Source: Tyzzerella sp. UBA1042 (lineage in GTDB: Bacteria; Bacillota; Clostridia; Lachnospirales; Anaerotignaceae). Taken from it: a stretch of 10,629 bases of DNA. The position numbers were made by a program, and so were the translations under genes. The stretch covers positions 1 through 10,629 of the forward strand of contig DCDZ01000045.1 of the NCBI GenBank assembly GCA_002316675.1, read 5' to 3'. The notes beneath the pieces were generated by a model, which saw nothing but the letters and a program-made list of their open reading frames with translations, did not search any database and was not told where the DNA came from. Below, piece after piece: positions 1-6,005 of this stretch (positions are counted from its first letter, which is position 1; each line of letters starts with the position of its first letter).

Positions 1-345
1 TTCCACAAAAAAGCGAAGGTCATTTCCTATGAATGGGACTGCCTGCTAGAGCGATACAAGGGCGTGGAACTGGGGGATTTTGTTCCTGATTTAACTTCAT
101 CTGTGACAAGCGGGGAGAAAAGCCTTTCTGCTGCCATGGGTGCATCTACGGAAGCAAAGCAGGTGTATGGGTTGATTTCTGGAAAAGTTACCATAAACGA
201 TGCGGGGCTGTATATCTGTGTGGATGGGAGTTCCATAGAAACAGCAAAAAAGGTATTTCATTTTGGCAGTTATGGTCTAAGATTCAGCACCACAGGAACA
301 AATGGCAGTTGGACAACTATTATAGATAGTGAAGGGACATGGTGA
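1..345 (+). CDS. Phage tail / minor structural protein, C-terminal fragment
   Basis: The reading frame is open from base 1 to the TGA at 343-345, so only the last 114 residues are in the window and the start lies to the left. The C-terminus carries the run GLRFSTTGTNGSWTTIIDSE. That resembles the C-termini of prophage minor structural or tail-endopeptidase-like proteins in Firmicutes, which often end in a short beta-rich GLRFS...G..G.WTT segment. A role in the distal tail or host contact is inferred from this resemblance and from position: the gene lies immediately upstream of a lysis cassette, the usual place for tail genes in siphovirus-type prophages. It is followed after 22 bases by the next phage gene. 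I cannot tell from this fragment whether it is a tail fibre, baseplate or tail-tip protein. Confidence 0.75.
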   Translation, partial: FHKKAKVISYEWDCLLERYKGVELGDFVPDLTSSVTSGEKSLSAAMGASTEAKQVYGLISGKVTINDAGLYICVDGSSIETAKKVFHFGSYGLRFSTTGTNGSWTTIIDSEGTW

Positions 346-367
346 TTGAAACATAGGAGGTGAAGAA

Positions 368-667
368 ATGAATCAAGATGAGGTTTCAGACAAATTAATT
401 GAAGTGGATCAACGGAGTAAAAGCAACAAATACAGACTTGATAAATTGGAGGAGCGTCAGGATAACCTAGAGCAGATTGCCAATGCTTTTTCGGTGATGC
501 AAAAGGAACAGGAATATATCAAGGAAGATGTGCGGGAAATCAAAGAGGATATAAAAATTTTAGCCGAACGGCCGGCAAAACGGTGGGATACTATTGTGGA
601 ACGGGTGATTACAGTGATTGTGGGGGCGGTGGTCGGGTATTTACTTTCCGGAGGGGGTTTGCCATGA
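368..667 (+). CDS. XhlA-like coiled-coil phage membrane protein
   Basis: This is a 99-residue protein. Residues about 3-68 are highly charged and rich in E, K, D, L and I with heptad-like spacing (for example KLEERQDNLEQIANAF), predicting a coiled coil. Residues about 75-95 form one hydrophobic helix (VITVIVGAVVGYLLSGG), ending four residues from the C-terminus. A coiled coil plus a C-terminal membrane anchor, placed just before holin and endolysin, is the layout of the haemolysin XhlA family of Bacillus-type prophages, which cooperates with a holin in host lysis. Similar low-complexity coiled coils also occur in unrelated phage proteins, so the family call is moderate. The start is secure: AGGAGGTG at 355-362 sits five bases before the ATG. 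The stop TGA overlaps the next gene's ATG (ATGA at 664-667). Confidence 0.75.
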   Translation: MNQDEVSDKLIEVDQRSKSNKYRLDKLEERQDNLEQIANAFSVMQKEQEYIKEDVREIKEDIKILAERPAKRWDTIVERVITVIVGAVVGYLLSGGGLP

Positions 668-1014
668 GGGAAAGACCCAGGCGTTTTCGGATTAACGATG
701 ACACCATGACTACCATTGTGGTGTTGTCGCTGTTGTTCTGCGTGGGGGTGGTTGTGGCCGGCATGGTGTTGGCCTATTTCGGTGTGGATGTTTCTATTAT
801 CGTGGGTAATGCCTTGACGGTATTCGGCACAGAATTGGGTATATGCGGTGTCATGACCATATTTAACCGCTGGGCGGATAAGCAGGAGCAGCTAGCAAAA
901 ATGAGAAGTATAAAGCGGATGCAGCGGGAGGCATATAAAACAGATAACGAGTTTGAAAGGGAAGAATTTAAGGAGAGTTTAAGAAGGGAGAATACAGAAA
1001 ATGTGGCTGGTTGA
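664..1014 (+). CDS. Small phage membrane protein with two helices, unknown function
   Basis: This is 116 residues from the ATG at 664. I prefer that start to in-frame ones upstream because it overlaps the preceding stop as ATGA and follows a GGAGGGGG ribosome site near 650-657. After a basic N-terminus (MRERPRRFRINDD) there are two hydrophobic segments, about residues 16-40 and 44-67. A long charged tail follows (about 68-116, with repeated R, K and E) that is likely cytoplasmic. I do not recognise the family. Position between an XhlA-like protein and an LLH-type holin makes a holin-associated or antiholin role possible, but this is inference. Its last 14 bases overlap the next gene in another frame, suggesting translational coupling. 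Confidence 0.75.
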   Translation: MRERPRRFRINDDTMTTIVVLSLLFCVGVVVAGMVLAYFGVDVSIIVGNALTVFGTELGICGVMTIFNRWADKQEQLAKMRSIKRMQREAYKTDNEFEREEFKESLRRENTENVAG

Positions 1015-1351
1015 AAATTGGATGGTTGCTGTAATGTTGACAACGGCAATATGTGTCATTGGCGCATTGATATACAGATTTATGAAAATGCCCACACAAG
1101 AACAGATAAACACAATAAAAGAGTGGTTAATATTTGCTTGTACGGAGGCAGAAAAAGAGTTGGGCAGCGGAACGGGGCAGTTAAAGCTTAGATATGTATG
1201 GGATTTGTTTATTACAAGATTTCCTTTTGCTGCAAGGGTAATTTCTTTTGAAATGTTTCGTGTATGGGTGGATGAGGCATTGGAGGAAATGCGTATGCTA
1301 TTGACACAAAATAAATCTATACGAGAGATTGTAAAGGGGGAGGTTCAATGA
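1001..1351 (+). CDS. Phage holin, LLH-like family
   Basis: This is a 116-residue protein. It has a single N-terminal membrane segment (about residues 5-28) followed by a soluble amphipathic domain. That domain contains EAEKELGSGTGQLKLRYVWD, the signature I associate with LLH-type phage holins of Firmicutes (a short TM, then an E..LGSGTG.LKL.YV motif). Holins permeabilise the inner membrane at a set time to release or activate the endolysin. The ATG at 1001 lies inside the end of the preceding gene and a purine-rich GAAGGGAG stretch lies just upstream. The TGA at 1349-1351 overlaps the ATG of the endolysin gene at 1348, a tight holin-endolysin coupling. With only one clear membrane helix, whether it acts alone or with the two neighbouring membrane proteins cannot be judged from sequence. 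Confidence 0.8.
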   Translation: MWLVENWMVAVMLTTAICVIGALIYRFMKMPTQEQINTIKEWLIFACTEAEKELGSGTGQLKLRYVWDLFITRFPFAARVISFEMFRVWVDEALEEMRMLLTQNKSIREIVKGEVQ

Positions 1352-1968
1352 CGGGCGGGGAATTGGTTGCCTTTGCGCGCTCAAAGCTTGGGACACCGTA
1401 TGTATATGGCATGAAGGGCACAGTCATGACCCGGGCAAACTTTCATTATTTGCAGGGCAGATACGGCACGAAGCTTGTATGGAATTCGGATGAAAAGAAA
1501 ATAGGAAGACTATGTGTGGATTGCTCCGGACTGATCAGCTGGGCCTCCGGGGTTGTTTTAGGCTCCGCCCAGCTATTTGAAAGAGCAATCAAGAAAGAGC
1601 CTATTCATACCATTAAAACTGCACCGGTGGGCGCTTTGGTTTGGAGGAAAGGGCACGTGGGTATCTATACGGGTTTCAAAAAAGGCGTGCCATATTACAT
1701 AGCCGCCGATGGATCCGCATATGGGGTGAGAGAGGTGCCATTAAGCAAAAACAATTTTACCCATTGGCTGCTGATGGACTATTTTATTTACGAAGAGGAG
1801 GAGAACGAAGTGATATCAAAAGAAAAAGTAATTGTAAATGGTGAGGAAATCACAATGGAACTGATCTATAAGGATGGAATCAATTATATTAAAATTAGAG
1901 ATTTGGCAGATGCTTTAGGGTATAAGGTAAGCAGCAAGGGCAGGATTCCCGTGCTGGAGAAAAAATAG
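1348..1968 (+). CDS. Prophage endolysin, NlpC/P60 family, with C-terminal add-on domain
   Basis: This is a 206-residue protein starting at the ATGA overlap with the holin gene, preceded by GGGGGAGG (1336-1343). Residues about 1-148 form an NlpC/P60 cysteine peptidase domain. The N-terminal helix ends in KLGTPYVYG, the nucleophile is Cys59 in VDCSGLISWA, and the base is His103 in GHVGIYTG. The third polar residue is less clear; Asp121 in the AADGS segment is a candidate. Such enzymes cut peptide bonds in peptidoglycan stems, and in a phage this is the lysis enzyme. After an acidic linker (EEEENE), residues about 153-202 read VIVNGEEI...IYKDGINYIKIRDLADALGY, a copper-amine-oxidase-N-like repeat often seen as a wall-binding or tail module in clostridial enzymes. 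The N-terminal domain has a long insertion between the first helix and the catalytic Cys. No signal peptide is visible, consistent with holin-dependent release. Confidence 0.88.
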   Translation: MTGGELVAFARSKLGTPYVYGMKGTVMTRANFHYLQGRYGTKLVWNSDEKKIGRLCVDCSGLISWASGVVLGSAQLFERAIKKEPIHTIKTAPVGALVWRKGHVGIYTGFKKGVPYYIAADGSAYGVREVPLSKNNFTHWLLMDYFIYEEEENEVISKEKVIVNGEEITMELIYKDGINYIKIRDLADALGYKVSSKGRIPVLEKK

Positions 1969-2097
1969 TCGGTAATCGGCCCCAAACTTTAGGGATTGTT
2001 TCATTGCCGAATCAAAAAAGGTATATTGCAAGTGCTATACACGAAGGGGCAGCGGGTTTGTAAGTAAATTTCATAGGACTTCCGGTGGCAGATGATC
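1969..2097. other. Non-coding gap at probable prophage right boundary
   Basis: These 129 bases separate the endolysin stop from the terminator of the convergent HD-GYP gene. I see no convincing gene. A weak dyad runs from about 1970 to 2009 (CGGTAAT pairing imperfectly with ATTGCCG around CCC...GGG), but it lacks a run of T, so a phage-operon terminator here is doubtful. The phage-to-host transition and an attachment site should lie in or close to this gap; neither can be identified without the other prophage end. Confidence 0.4.
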
Positions 2098-2138
2098 AAA
2101 AAATACGAGTAAGCGCCAACCCACAGCACTTACTCGTA
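2098..2138 (-). terminator. Intrinsic terminator of the HD-GYP gene
   Basis: A perfect 10-bp inverted repeat, TACGAGTAAG (2104-2113) and CTTACTCGTA (2129-2138), encloses a 15-base loop. Read on the - strand, the stem is followed by TTTTTT (complement of 2098-2103), the canonical arrangement for the gene ending at 2197. On the + strand the stem is followed by AAAA, so it should not efficiently stop phage-side transcription. Confidence 0.75.
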
Positions 2139-2196
2139 AAAATTTCATAGCTATCTTTGCTATATTCATGCCCATAAAAGAATCAATCATGGCTAT

Positions 2197-3204
2197 TTAA
2201 GTGATTATTTTTAAAATAGTAAGATTAAAGACTTTCATCAAGTCGATTTTTTCTTTGGTTTGGAGGATCATGATTTTAGGCCTTAAATAGTGCTTGGTAT
2301 TTTGTTGCAAAACAATGGCTTCCTGCCCATTGGATAACTGAACGGTGATTCCCGTGGGATAAGGCGAAACATACTCTAGTATTTTTTTTACGCAATCCAC
2401 ATCAAACATGATGTAGCTGTTTGACATCAAATATTCAAGGGCATCTGCGGGATTCAGCGCCGGTCTATATACACGGTGTGATACCAGGGCATCATAAACA
2501 TCGCAAACATGGATAATTTTTGCATAAATATGAATATTTTTTCCGGGCAGCTGCCTTGGATAGCCGCTTCCATCTTCATTTTCATGGTGCGATAAAACTG
2601 CATTTTTCACCAATCCAGAAATCATAGTATTATCTTTGATCATGTTGTATCCATCTTCAGGATGACAACGCAGAATGCTTACCTCTTCCTCTGTCAGCTT
2701 TCCTTTTTTATTGAGTATATCCAAATGAATATGCACTTTTCCTACATCATGAAGCAGCGCGGCTTCTGACAGATGCTTCAGCTGAGTATAATTTAACCCC
2801 ATGCCGATACCTACAATCACGGATAAAACAGAAACGTTAATACAATGTATATAGGTGTAATTATCATAAGCTGCAATATTGACCATGTCATAGGATACAT
2901 TCGGGTTATCCAGCAATTCATCCACAATAGAATGTGCCATTAACCGGCAGGAATCAAGGTTTAATGATTTTAAAGCGGCTACAGTATTTCTTTTTGTTTG
3001 CGCTGACAATAGCTCTTTTACAATGATACCACTGGAAATATCGTCATAAATATATACTCCCCCGTACCCGAGCGTTTCTAGTTTGGTCAAATAAGAGTTT
3101 TTTAATATGGTATTTGCGTTGAGCAGAATACTTCCGCTATCGTTATACACGGGAATTGCCAATATTGAATCTTCTTTCACTTGATGTATTGGTAAATATC
3201 GCAT
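2197..3204 (-). CDS. HD-GYP domain protein, probable cyclic-di-GMP phosphodiesterase
   Basis: This is a 335-residue soluble protein with no membrane segment. Residues about 1-100 form an N-terminal region typical of clostridial HD-GYP proteins (opening LPIHQVKEDSILAIPVYND). The HD-GYP catalytic domain covers about 105-285. It has His120 in YTYIHCINVSVLS, the HD pair His152-Asp153 in LLHDVGK, His181, His206-His207-Glu208, and DGSGYP at 211-216, then Asp235. All metal ligands and the GYP loop are present, so an active enzyme that hydrolyses c-di-GMP to pGpG or GMP is expected. A short beta-rich tail (about 286-335, TVQLSNGQEAIVLQQN) is common in this subfamily. The ATG at 3204 is preceded on the - strand by GGTGG at six bases. 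It stands alone, flanked by its own terminator and a long A+T-rich upstream region. No receiver, PAS or membrane sensor is fused to it, so its input signal is unknown. Confidence 0.9.
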   Translation of the reverse strand: MRYLPIHQVKEDSILAIPVYNDSGSILLNANTILKNSYLTKLETLGYGGVYIYDDISSGIIVKELLSAQTKRNTVAALKSLNLDSCRLMAHSIVDELLDNPNVSYDMVNIAAYDNYTYIHCINVSVLSVIVGIGMGLNYTQLKHLSEAALLHDVGKVHIHLDILNKKGKLTEEEVSILRCHPEDGYNMIKDNTMISGLVKNAVLSHHENEDGSGYPRQLPGKNIHIYAKIIHVCDVYDALVSHRVYRPALNPADALEYLMSNSYIMFDVDCVKKILEYVSPYPTGITVQLSNGQEAIVLQQNTKHYLRPKIMILQTKEKIDLMKVFNLTILKIIT

Positions 3205-3867
3205 TGATTGCCACCATGTACTTTCTATGCCTTAGAATTTTGAATTTTTCCTGTCGGGATATTTTACAGCATCACACTGTATTGTATGTATTGTAGCTTT
3301 AGGTTGATGATCCTAGCGGTTCAAGCATAATACAAAAGCTGCGACAAAAACAGCTTTCATTCAATTTTAATCAAATATAGTATAAAAAACATATTTTCGG
3401 CAGTTTATTTTTTAAATTTTTTAAGAGCGGATAAGACTTTCAAAAGCTTCTTAAAACATACAAAATAAATTTTATAAACGAAAATATTTTAAAACAAAAA
3501 AAGATAAAATAAAACGAAATATGACAATATTATTCTAACAAAAATTACTTTAAATTGCAAATTTCATTTCCTTATTTTTATATGAAATTTTCTTTCAAAA
3601 TCGATATAGAATGCTAGCGTAAAAAGTTACAGATGCAGCAAAATGATTGTTTTCATTCGGGATTGCTTCTATTTTGAAGTTACAGTATTTTCCGTTTTAA
3701 ATTTATTTAAAAAACAAGTGTGATAAAATACTTCGCCGCTGTGGTTGTTGCGCAGTGTCGAAAATGACATTTTTACGGATATTTTGTCTAGGGGAAATTT
3801 ATAGAAAATAGTTGTTTTATAAATGAAAAATAATGGAAGATATATAGCTCGTTTTGTGAAGTCGGCC
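3205..3867. other. A+T-rich intergenic region without a supported gene
   Basis: This is about 660 bases between the divergent HD-GYP gene and the PadR promoter, visibly very A+T-rich, especially 3360-3620. It should hold the HD-GYP promoter on the - strand, but no convincing -35/-10 pair stands out. Small dyads are present: AAAGCTG/CAGCTTT at 3335-3357, and AAATTTCAT/ATGAAATTT at 3559-3590. There is also a 9-base direct repeat AAGTTACAG at 3624-3632 and 3677-3685. A less A+T-rich island lies at about 3730-3760. The reading frames here have A+T-driven composition and no recognisable protein motif. Confidence 0.6.
3559..3590. repeat. Inverted repeat in A+T-rich spacer
   Basis: AAATTTCAT (3559-3567) and ATGAAATTT (3582-3590) form a perfect 9-bp stem with a 14-base loop. 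There is no good T-run on either side, and the A+T content means chance is a real possibility. It could be a protein-binding dyad in the upstream region of the HD-GYP gene. Confidence 0.3.
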
Positions 3868-3896
3868 TTGACATACATAGACAATCCAAGTAATAT
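3868..3896 (+). promoter_or_regulatory. Sigma-A-type promoter of the PadR operon
   Basis: A perfect -35 hexamer TTGACA (3868-3873) is followed after 17 bases by TAATAT (3891-3896), a 4/6 match to the -10 consensus. This would start transcription near 3903, about 20 bases before the AGGAGG at 3924-3929. It is the only strong promoter-like pair upstream of the three-gene operon. Confidence 0.65.
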
Positions 3897-3916
3897 ATAC
3901 CTAGATTATCTATGTA
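3874..3916. promoter_or_regulatory. Candidate PadR operator: inverted repeat across the promoter
   Basis: TACATAGACAAT (3874-3885) and ATTATCTATGTA (3905-3916) are reverse complements at 11 of 12 positions and are separated by 19 bases. The dyad spans the -35/-10 spacer, the -10 box and the expected start site, so a bound repressor would block the promoter. PadR-family proteins commonly repress their own operon by binding dyads at the promoter. The spacing between arms is longer than in classical ATGT/ACAT PadR sites, so the match is suggestive only. Confidence 0.5.
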
Positions 3917-3939
3917 AAAGGAGAGGAGGTATTTTGCTT

Positions 3940-4278
3940 ATGGATAAAGGGCTGATTGGAGGCAGTACGGTTTTAATGCTGCTTTCCTTGTTGCAGGAAA
4001 GGGACTATTACGGATATGAAATGATTAAAGAAATTGAACGAAGAAGCAATTCAATATTTCAATTTAAGGAAGGAACCTTATATCCGGTTTTGCACCGCAT
4101 GGAAGTGCAGGGGTTTCTGAAATCTTACAAAAAAAAAGCGGAATCGGGGAAGGAAAGAAAGTACTATCATATCACCGCCAAGGGGACAACCCAGTTTGCA
4201 AAGGAAAAGCGGCAGTGGGGGGAGTTTACAGGGTCTGTGCAAAAGGTGCTGGGAGGTGCAGGCTATGCTTGTACCTGA
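3940..4278 (+). CDS. PadR family transcriptional repressor
   Basis: This is a 112-residue winged-helix regulator. The N-terminal DNA-binding domain has the family landmarks: LMLLSLLQERDYYGYEMIKE (about 12-31, including YGYE), and GTLYPVLHRMEVQGFLKSY (about 45-63, recognition helix), then a wing with RKYYHITAKG. The C-terminal helix (about 83-105) is short, as in the minimal PadR-s1 subgroup. AGGAGG lies at 3924-3929. The ATG at 3940 has a slightly long spacing, and an in-frame TTG at 3934 is an alternative start. The frame is open further upstream, but those starts lie before the promoter. Its end overlaps the next gene by 14 bases. It probably represses its own operon through the dyad at 3874-3916; the inducing ligand or stress is unknown, but PadR/permease-prefix operons often respond to envelope stress or antimicrobial peptides. 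Confidence 0.88.
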   Translation: MDKGLIGGSTVLMLLSLLQERDYYGYEMIKEIERRSNSIFQFKEGTLYPVLHRMEVQGFLKSYKKKAESGKERKYYHITAKGTTQFAKEKRQWGEFTGSVQKVLGGAGYACT

Positions 4279-4981
4279 CTGGGAGGCGTATCTTAAGGCC
4301 GTTTTATCTGAGGTTCAATTTAAATATGACCACAATGCCATATACTTTGAATTAAAAAATCATTTGGAAGATAGATATGAGGGCTACGTGGAGGAAGGAA
4401 TGGGAGACGAGGAGGCAACCTGTGCGGCCTTAGCCTGTATGGGAGATGCCCAGACGGTTGGACGGGCATTAAATAAGGTACACTTACCGATCATTGGTTG
4501 GATTTGGCGCATATTAAGGAATATACTGATTCTATTCATTATTATAAATATACTTCCTACACTTTCCTTACTTACATCGGGCTTTGTCTCCGTATTTGAG
4601 TCTTATGAAAATCAAAGCGACAGCCCTCTGGTTTATACCATTGATGTGGGCCATAAAGAAAAAGTATATGATACAACATATTTTATTGATAAAATTTTGT
4701 ATTATGAAGACCACACTCTGGAGGTTCGTTATGCTACATGGACAAATCCGTTTTCAAACAGCATTCGGTGGAATTCCTCCCTTAGCGTGGTTGTTTATGA
4801 TGAGAATGGGGAAATACGCATAAGTGGGGGAGGCTGGAAAAGCGGAAGCTTTTACGGAAGGGGGCAGGAAAATCGCAAGCAAATTCCACTGAATGCCACA
4901 AAAGTGGTGATTTCTTTCGGCTTGAAAGAGAAGATTACTATTGATTTAACAGAAGGGCGTGTGATGGAAAATGAATCGTAA
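4265..4981 (+). CDS. Permease prefix domain 1 membrane protein
   Basis: This is 238 residues from the ATG at 4265, chosen because GGGAGG (4251-4256) lies eight bases upstream. In-frame starts further left lack such a site and run deep into padR. Residues about 1-73 form a cytoplasmic helical domain ending in EEATCAALACMGDAQTVGRA, the permease-prefix-domain-1 pattern that Clostridia pair with PadR regulators. A hydrophobic stretch follows (about 76-112, IIGWIWRILRNILILFIIIN then LPTLSLLTSGFVSVF), giving one long or two short membrane helices. Residues about 113-238 form a polar, beta-rich domain, probably outside the membrane. In larger relatives the prefix domain precedes an FtsX-like or ABC permease; here it carries only a small anchor and an outer domain, so a sensor or adaptor role is plausible. 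It overlaps padR by 14 bases and the next gene by 11. Confidence 0.72.
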   Translation: MLVPDWEAYLKAVLSEVQFKYDHNAIYFELKNHLEDRYEGYVEEGMGDEEATCAALACMGDAQTVGRALNKVHLPIIGWIWRILRNILILFIIINILPTLSLLTSGFVSVFESYENQSDSPLVYTIDVGHKEKVYDTTYFIDKILYYEDHTLEVRYATWTNPFSNSIRWNSSLSVVVYDENGEIRISGGGWKSGSFYGRGQENRKQIPLNATKVVISFGLKEKITIDLTEGRVMENES

Positions 4982-5669
4982 AAAGCAAATTATTATTTTT
5001 TTAACGCTCATTCCTCTGCTGTTCTTCTCCTTTTTAAGACATGGTGGGTATTATTTTTCACCGGAAGGTGTCTTCTATGCTTGTGAGCGAGGGCTGCAAT
5101 ATGGGCCTTCCGATAAAATAGTGGCTGAATATGATCTTTCGGAGGGCGGTACGTTGGTTGTAGGAAAATGGGGAGGAGATCTTTCGGCAATTCCGGCAGA
5201 ACGGGCCTTCGGTTTTCTCTGGAGGTTGAAAAGCGGCGGAGTCACCGGTTTTATCTCTTGCGAAAAAGTGGTAACGGGGTATATGGTGGGTGAAGGCAGG
5301 ATCATAGGCCTGGCTGCCGAGGAACAAATGAAAGAGGTGTACTGCCGGGTGGAATATGGGGAGATTCCGTCAATACAGGAAATAACCATGCCTGTGGATG
5401 AAGACGGGTATTTTACTGGGATTTGGGGAACCCAAAAAGAAGAAGAGAAGTATGAGTATATTGCATATATCGAAGGAAGATCCGCCGGCGGTGAGGTGCT
5501 TTATCGTGACGGCATGGACGCCTATGGCAGATATTTTGAAGACGGTGTGGAAAGAAATTTAGACAGTGCAGGAGAAAGAGTATACCAGAACGGAAAGCTG
5601 AAAAATATACCGTTTGCAAATCTTAAGAACACGGGGCTGGCTACAGCTTTCGCAAAAGGAAAAATCTAA
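4971..5669 (+). CDS. Membrane-anchored or exported protein of unknown function
   Basis: This is 232 residues. The N-terminus (MNRKKQIIIFLTLIPLLFFS) has a basic head and a hydrophobic core to about residue 21, typical of a signal peptide or signal anchor. There is no lipobox Cys and the cleavage site is unclear. The rest is a soluble, aromatic- and glycine-rich domain with repeating short strands (for example EYDLSEGGTLVVGKWGGDL), consistent with a beta-rich extracellular fold. I do not recognise a family. Three Cys residues (CERG, CEKV, CRVE) are spread through the first half. It overlaps the permease-prefix gene by 11 bases and belongs to the PadR-controlled operon, so it probably acts with that protein at the cell surface. 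No terminator hairpin is evident between its stop and the tRNA promoter ten bases downstream. Confidence 0.75.
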   Translation: MNRKKQIIIFLTLIPLLFFSFLRHGGYYFSPEGVFYACERGLQYGPSDKIVAEYDLSEGGTLVVGKWGGDLSAIPAERAFGFLWRLKSGGVTGFISCEKVVTGYMVGEGRIIGLAAEEQMKEVYCRVEYGEIPSIQEITMPVDEDGYFTGIWGTQKEEEKYEYIAYIEGRSAGGEVLYRDGMDAYGRYFEDGVERNLDSAGERVYQNGKLKNIPFANLKNTGLATAFAKGKI

Positions 5670-5678
5670 AAAAAGGTA

Positions 5679-5707
5679 TTGACAAATATGCTTGTCTTTG
5701 ATATATT
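5679..5707 (+). promoter_or_regulatory. Promoter of the tRNA-Leu/tRNA-Phe unit
   Basis: A perfect TTGACA (5679-5684), a 17-base spacer and TATATT (5702-5707, 5/6 to consensus) place a start near 5714, about 20 bases before tRNA-Leu. This strength and spacing are as expected for a stable-RNA promoter. Confidence 0.8.
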
Positions 5708-5734
5708 AAATAGGCGGTTTATGCACAGGAACTT

Positions 5735-5818
5735 GCCCGAGTGGCGGAATTGGCAGACGCACAGGACTTAAAATCCTGCGGGGTAACACTCGTACCGGTT
5801 CGATTCCGGTCTCGGGCA
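5735..5818 (+). tRNA. tRNA-Leu (anticodon UAA)
   Basis: This is an 84-nt class II tRNA. The acceptor arms GCCCGAG (5735-5741) and CTCGGGC (5811-5817) pair perfectly, with discriminator A5818. The anticodon stem CAGGA/TCCTG surrounds the loop CTTAAAA, giving anticodon TAA at 5769-5771. A long variable arm follows, then the T arm ACCGG-TTCGATT-CCGGT (5794-5810). CCA is not encoded. Confidence 0.97.
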
Positions 5819-5841
5819 TAACCGCTATAAATGAAAAATGT

Positions 5842-5914
<73 letters not shown>

Positions 5915-5944
5915 CTTTACATGGTTCGTTTAATAAATCCTATT

Positions 5945-5985
5945 ACATAGAAAAAGGAAGCATATGCTTCCTTTTTTTCCTATGT
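5945..5985 (+). terminator. Intrinsic terminator after the tRNA genes
   Basis: The core dyad is GGAAGCATATGCTTCC (5956-5971), preceded by AAAAA and followed by seven T (5972-5978). It is extended by outer arms ACATAG (5945-5950) and CTATGT (5980-5985). It is a strong rho-independent terminator in the + direction. It ends only 20 bases before the next start codon, so it also sits in the leader of the NusG_II gene. Confidence 0.85.
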
Positions 5986-6005
5986 CGGAGGAAGGGCAAA
6001 AGGAT

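Noticed and set aside
3205..3400. Possible cyclic-di-GMP riboswitch in the HD-GYP leader
   Set aside because: None of the conserved GEMM-I or GEMM-II core segments could be recognised; only short hairpins are present.
3394..3411. Sigma-D (flagellar)-like -10 element GCCGAAAA on the - strand upstream of the HD-GYP gene
   Set aside because: No TAAA box at the proper 15-base spacing, and it is about 190 bases from the start codon.
3624..3685. Direct repeat AAGTTACAG twice
   Set aside because: Only 9 bases, two copies, in A+T-rich DNA; not enough to call an operator or CRISPR-like array.
3766..3776. Weak hairpin TGTC...GACA followed by T residues upstream of padR
   Set aside because: The stem is only four base pairs and there is no gene upstream on that strand to terminate.
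3669..3884. Open frame of 71 codons on the - strand in the A+T-rich spacer
   Set aside because: No ribosome site or motif; it overlaps the region just upstream of and including the PadR promoter.
5008..5619. Several - strand open frames opposite the exported protein of the PadR operon
   Set aside because: Mutually overlapping shadows without ribosome sites; the + strand gene has a signal sequence and operon context.
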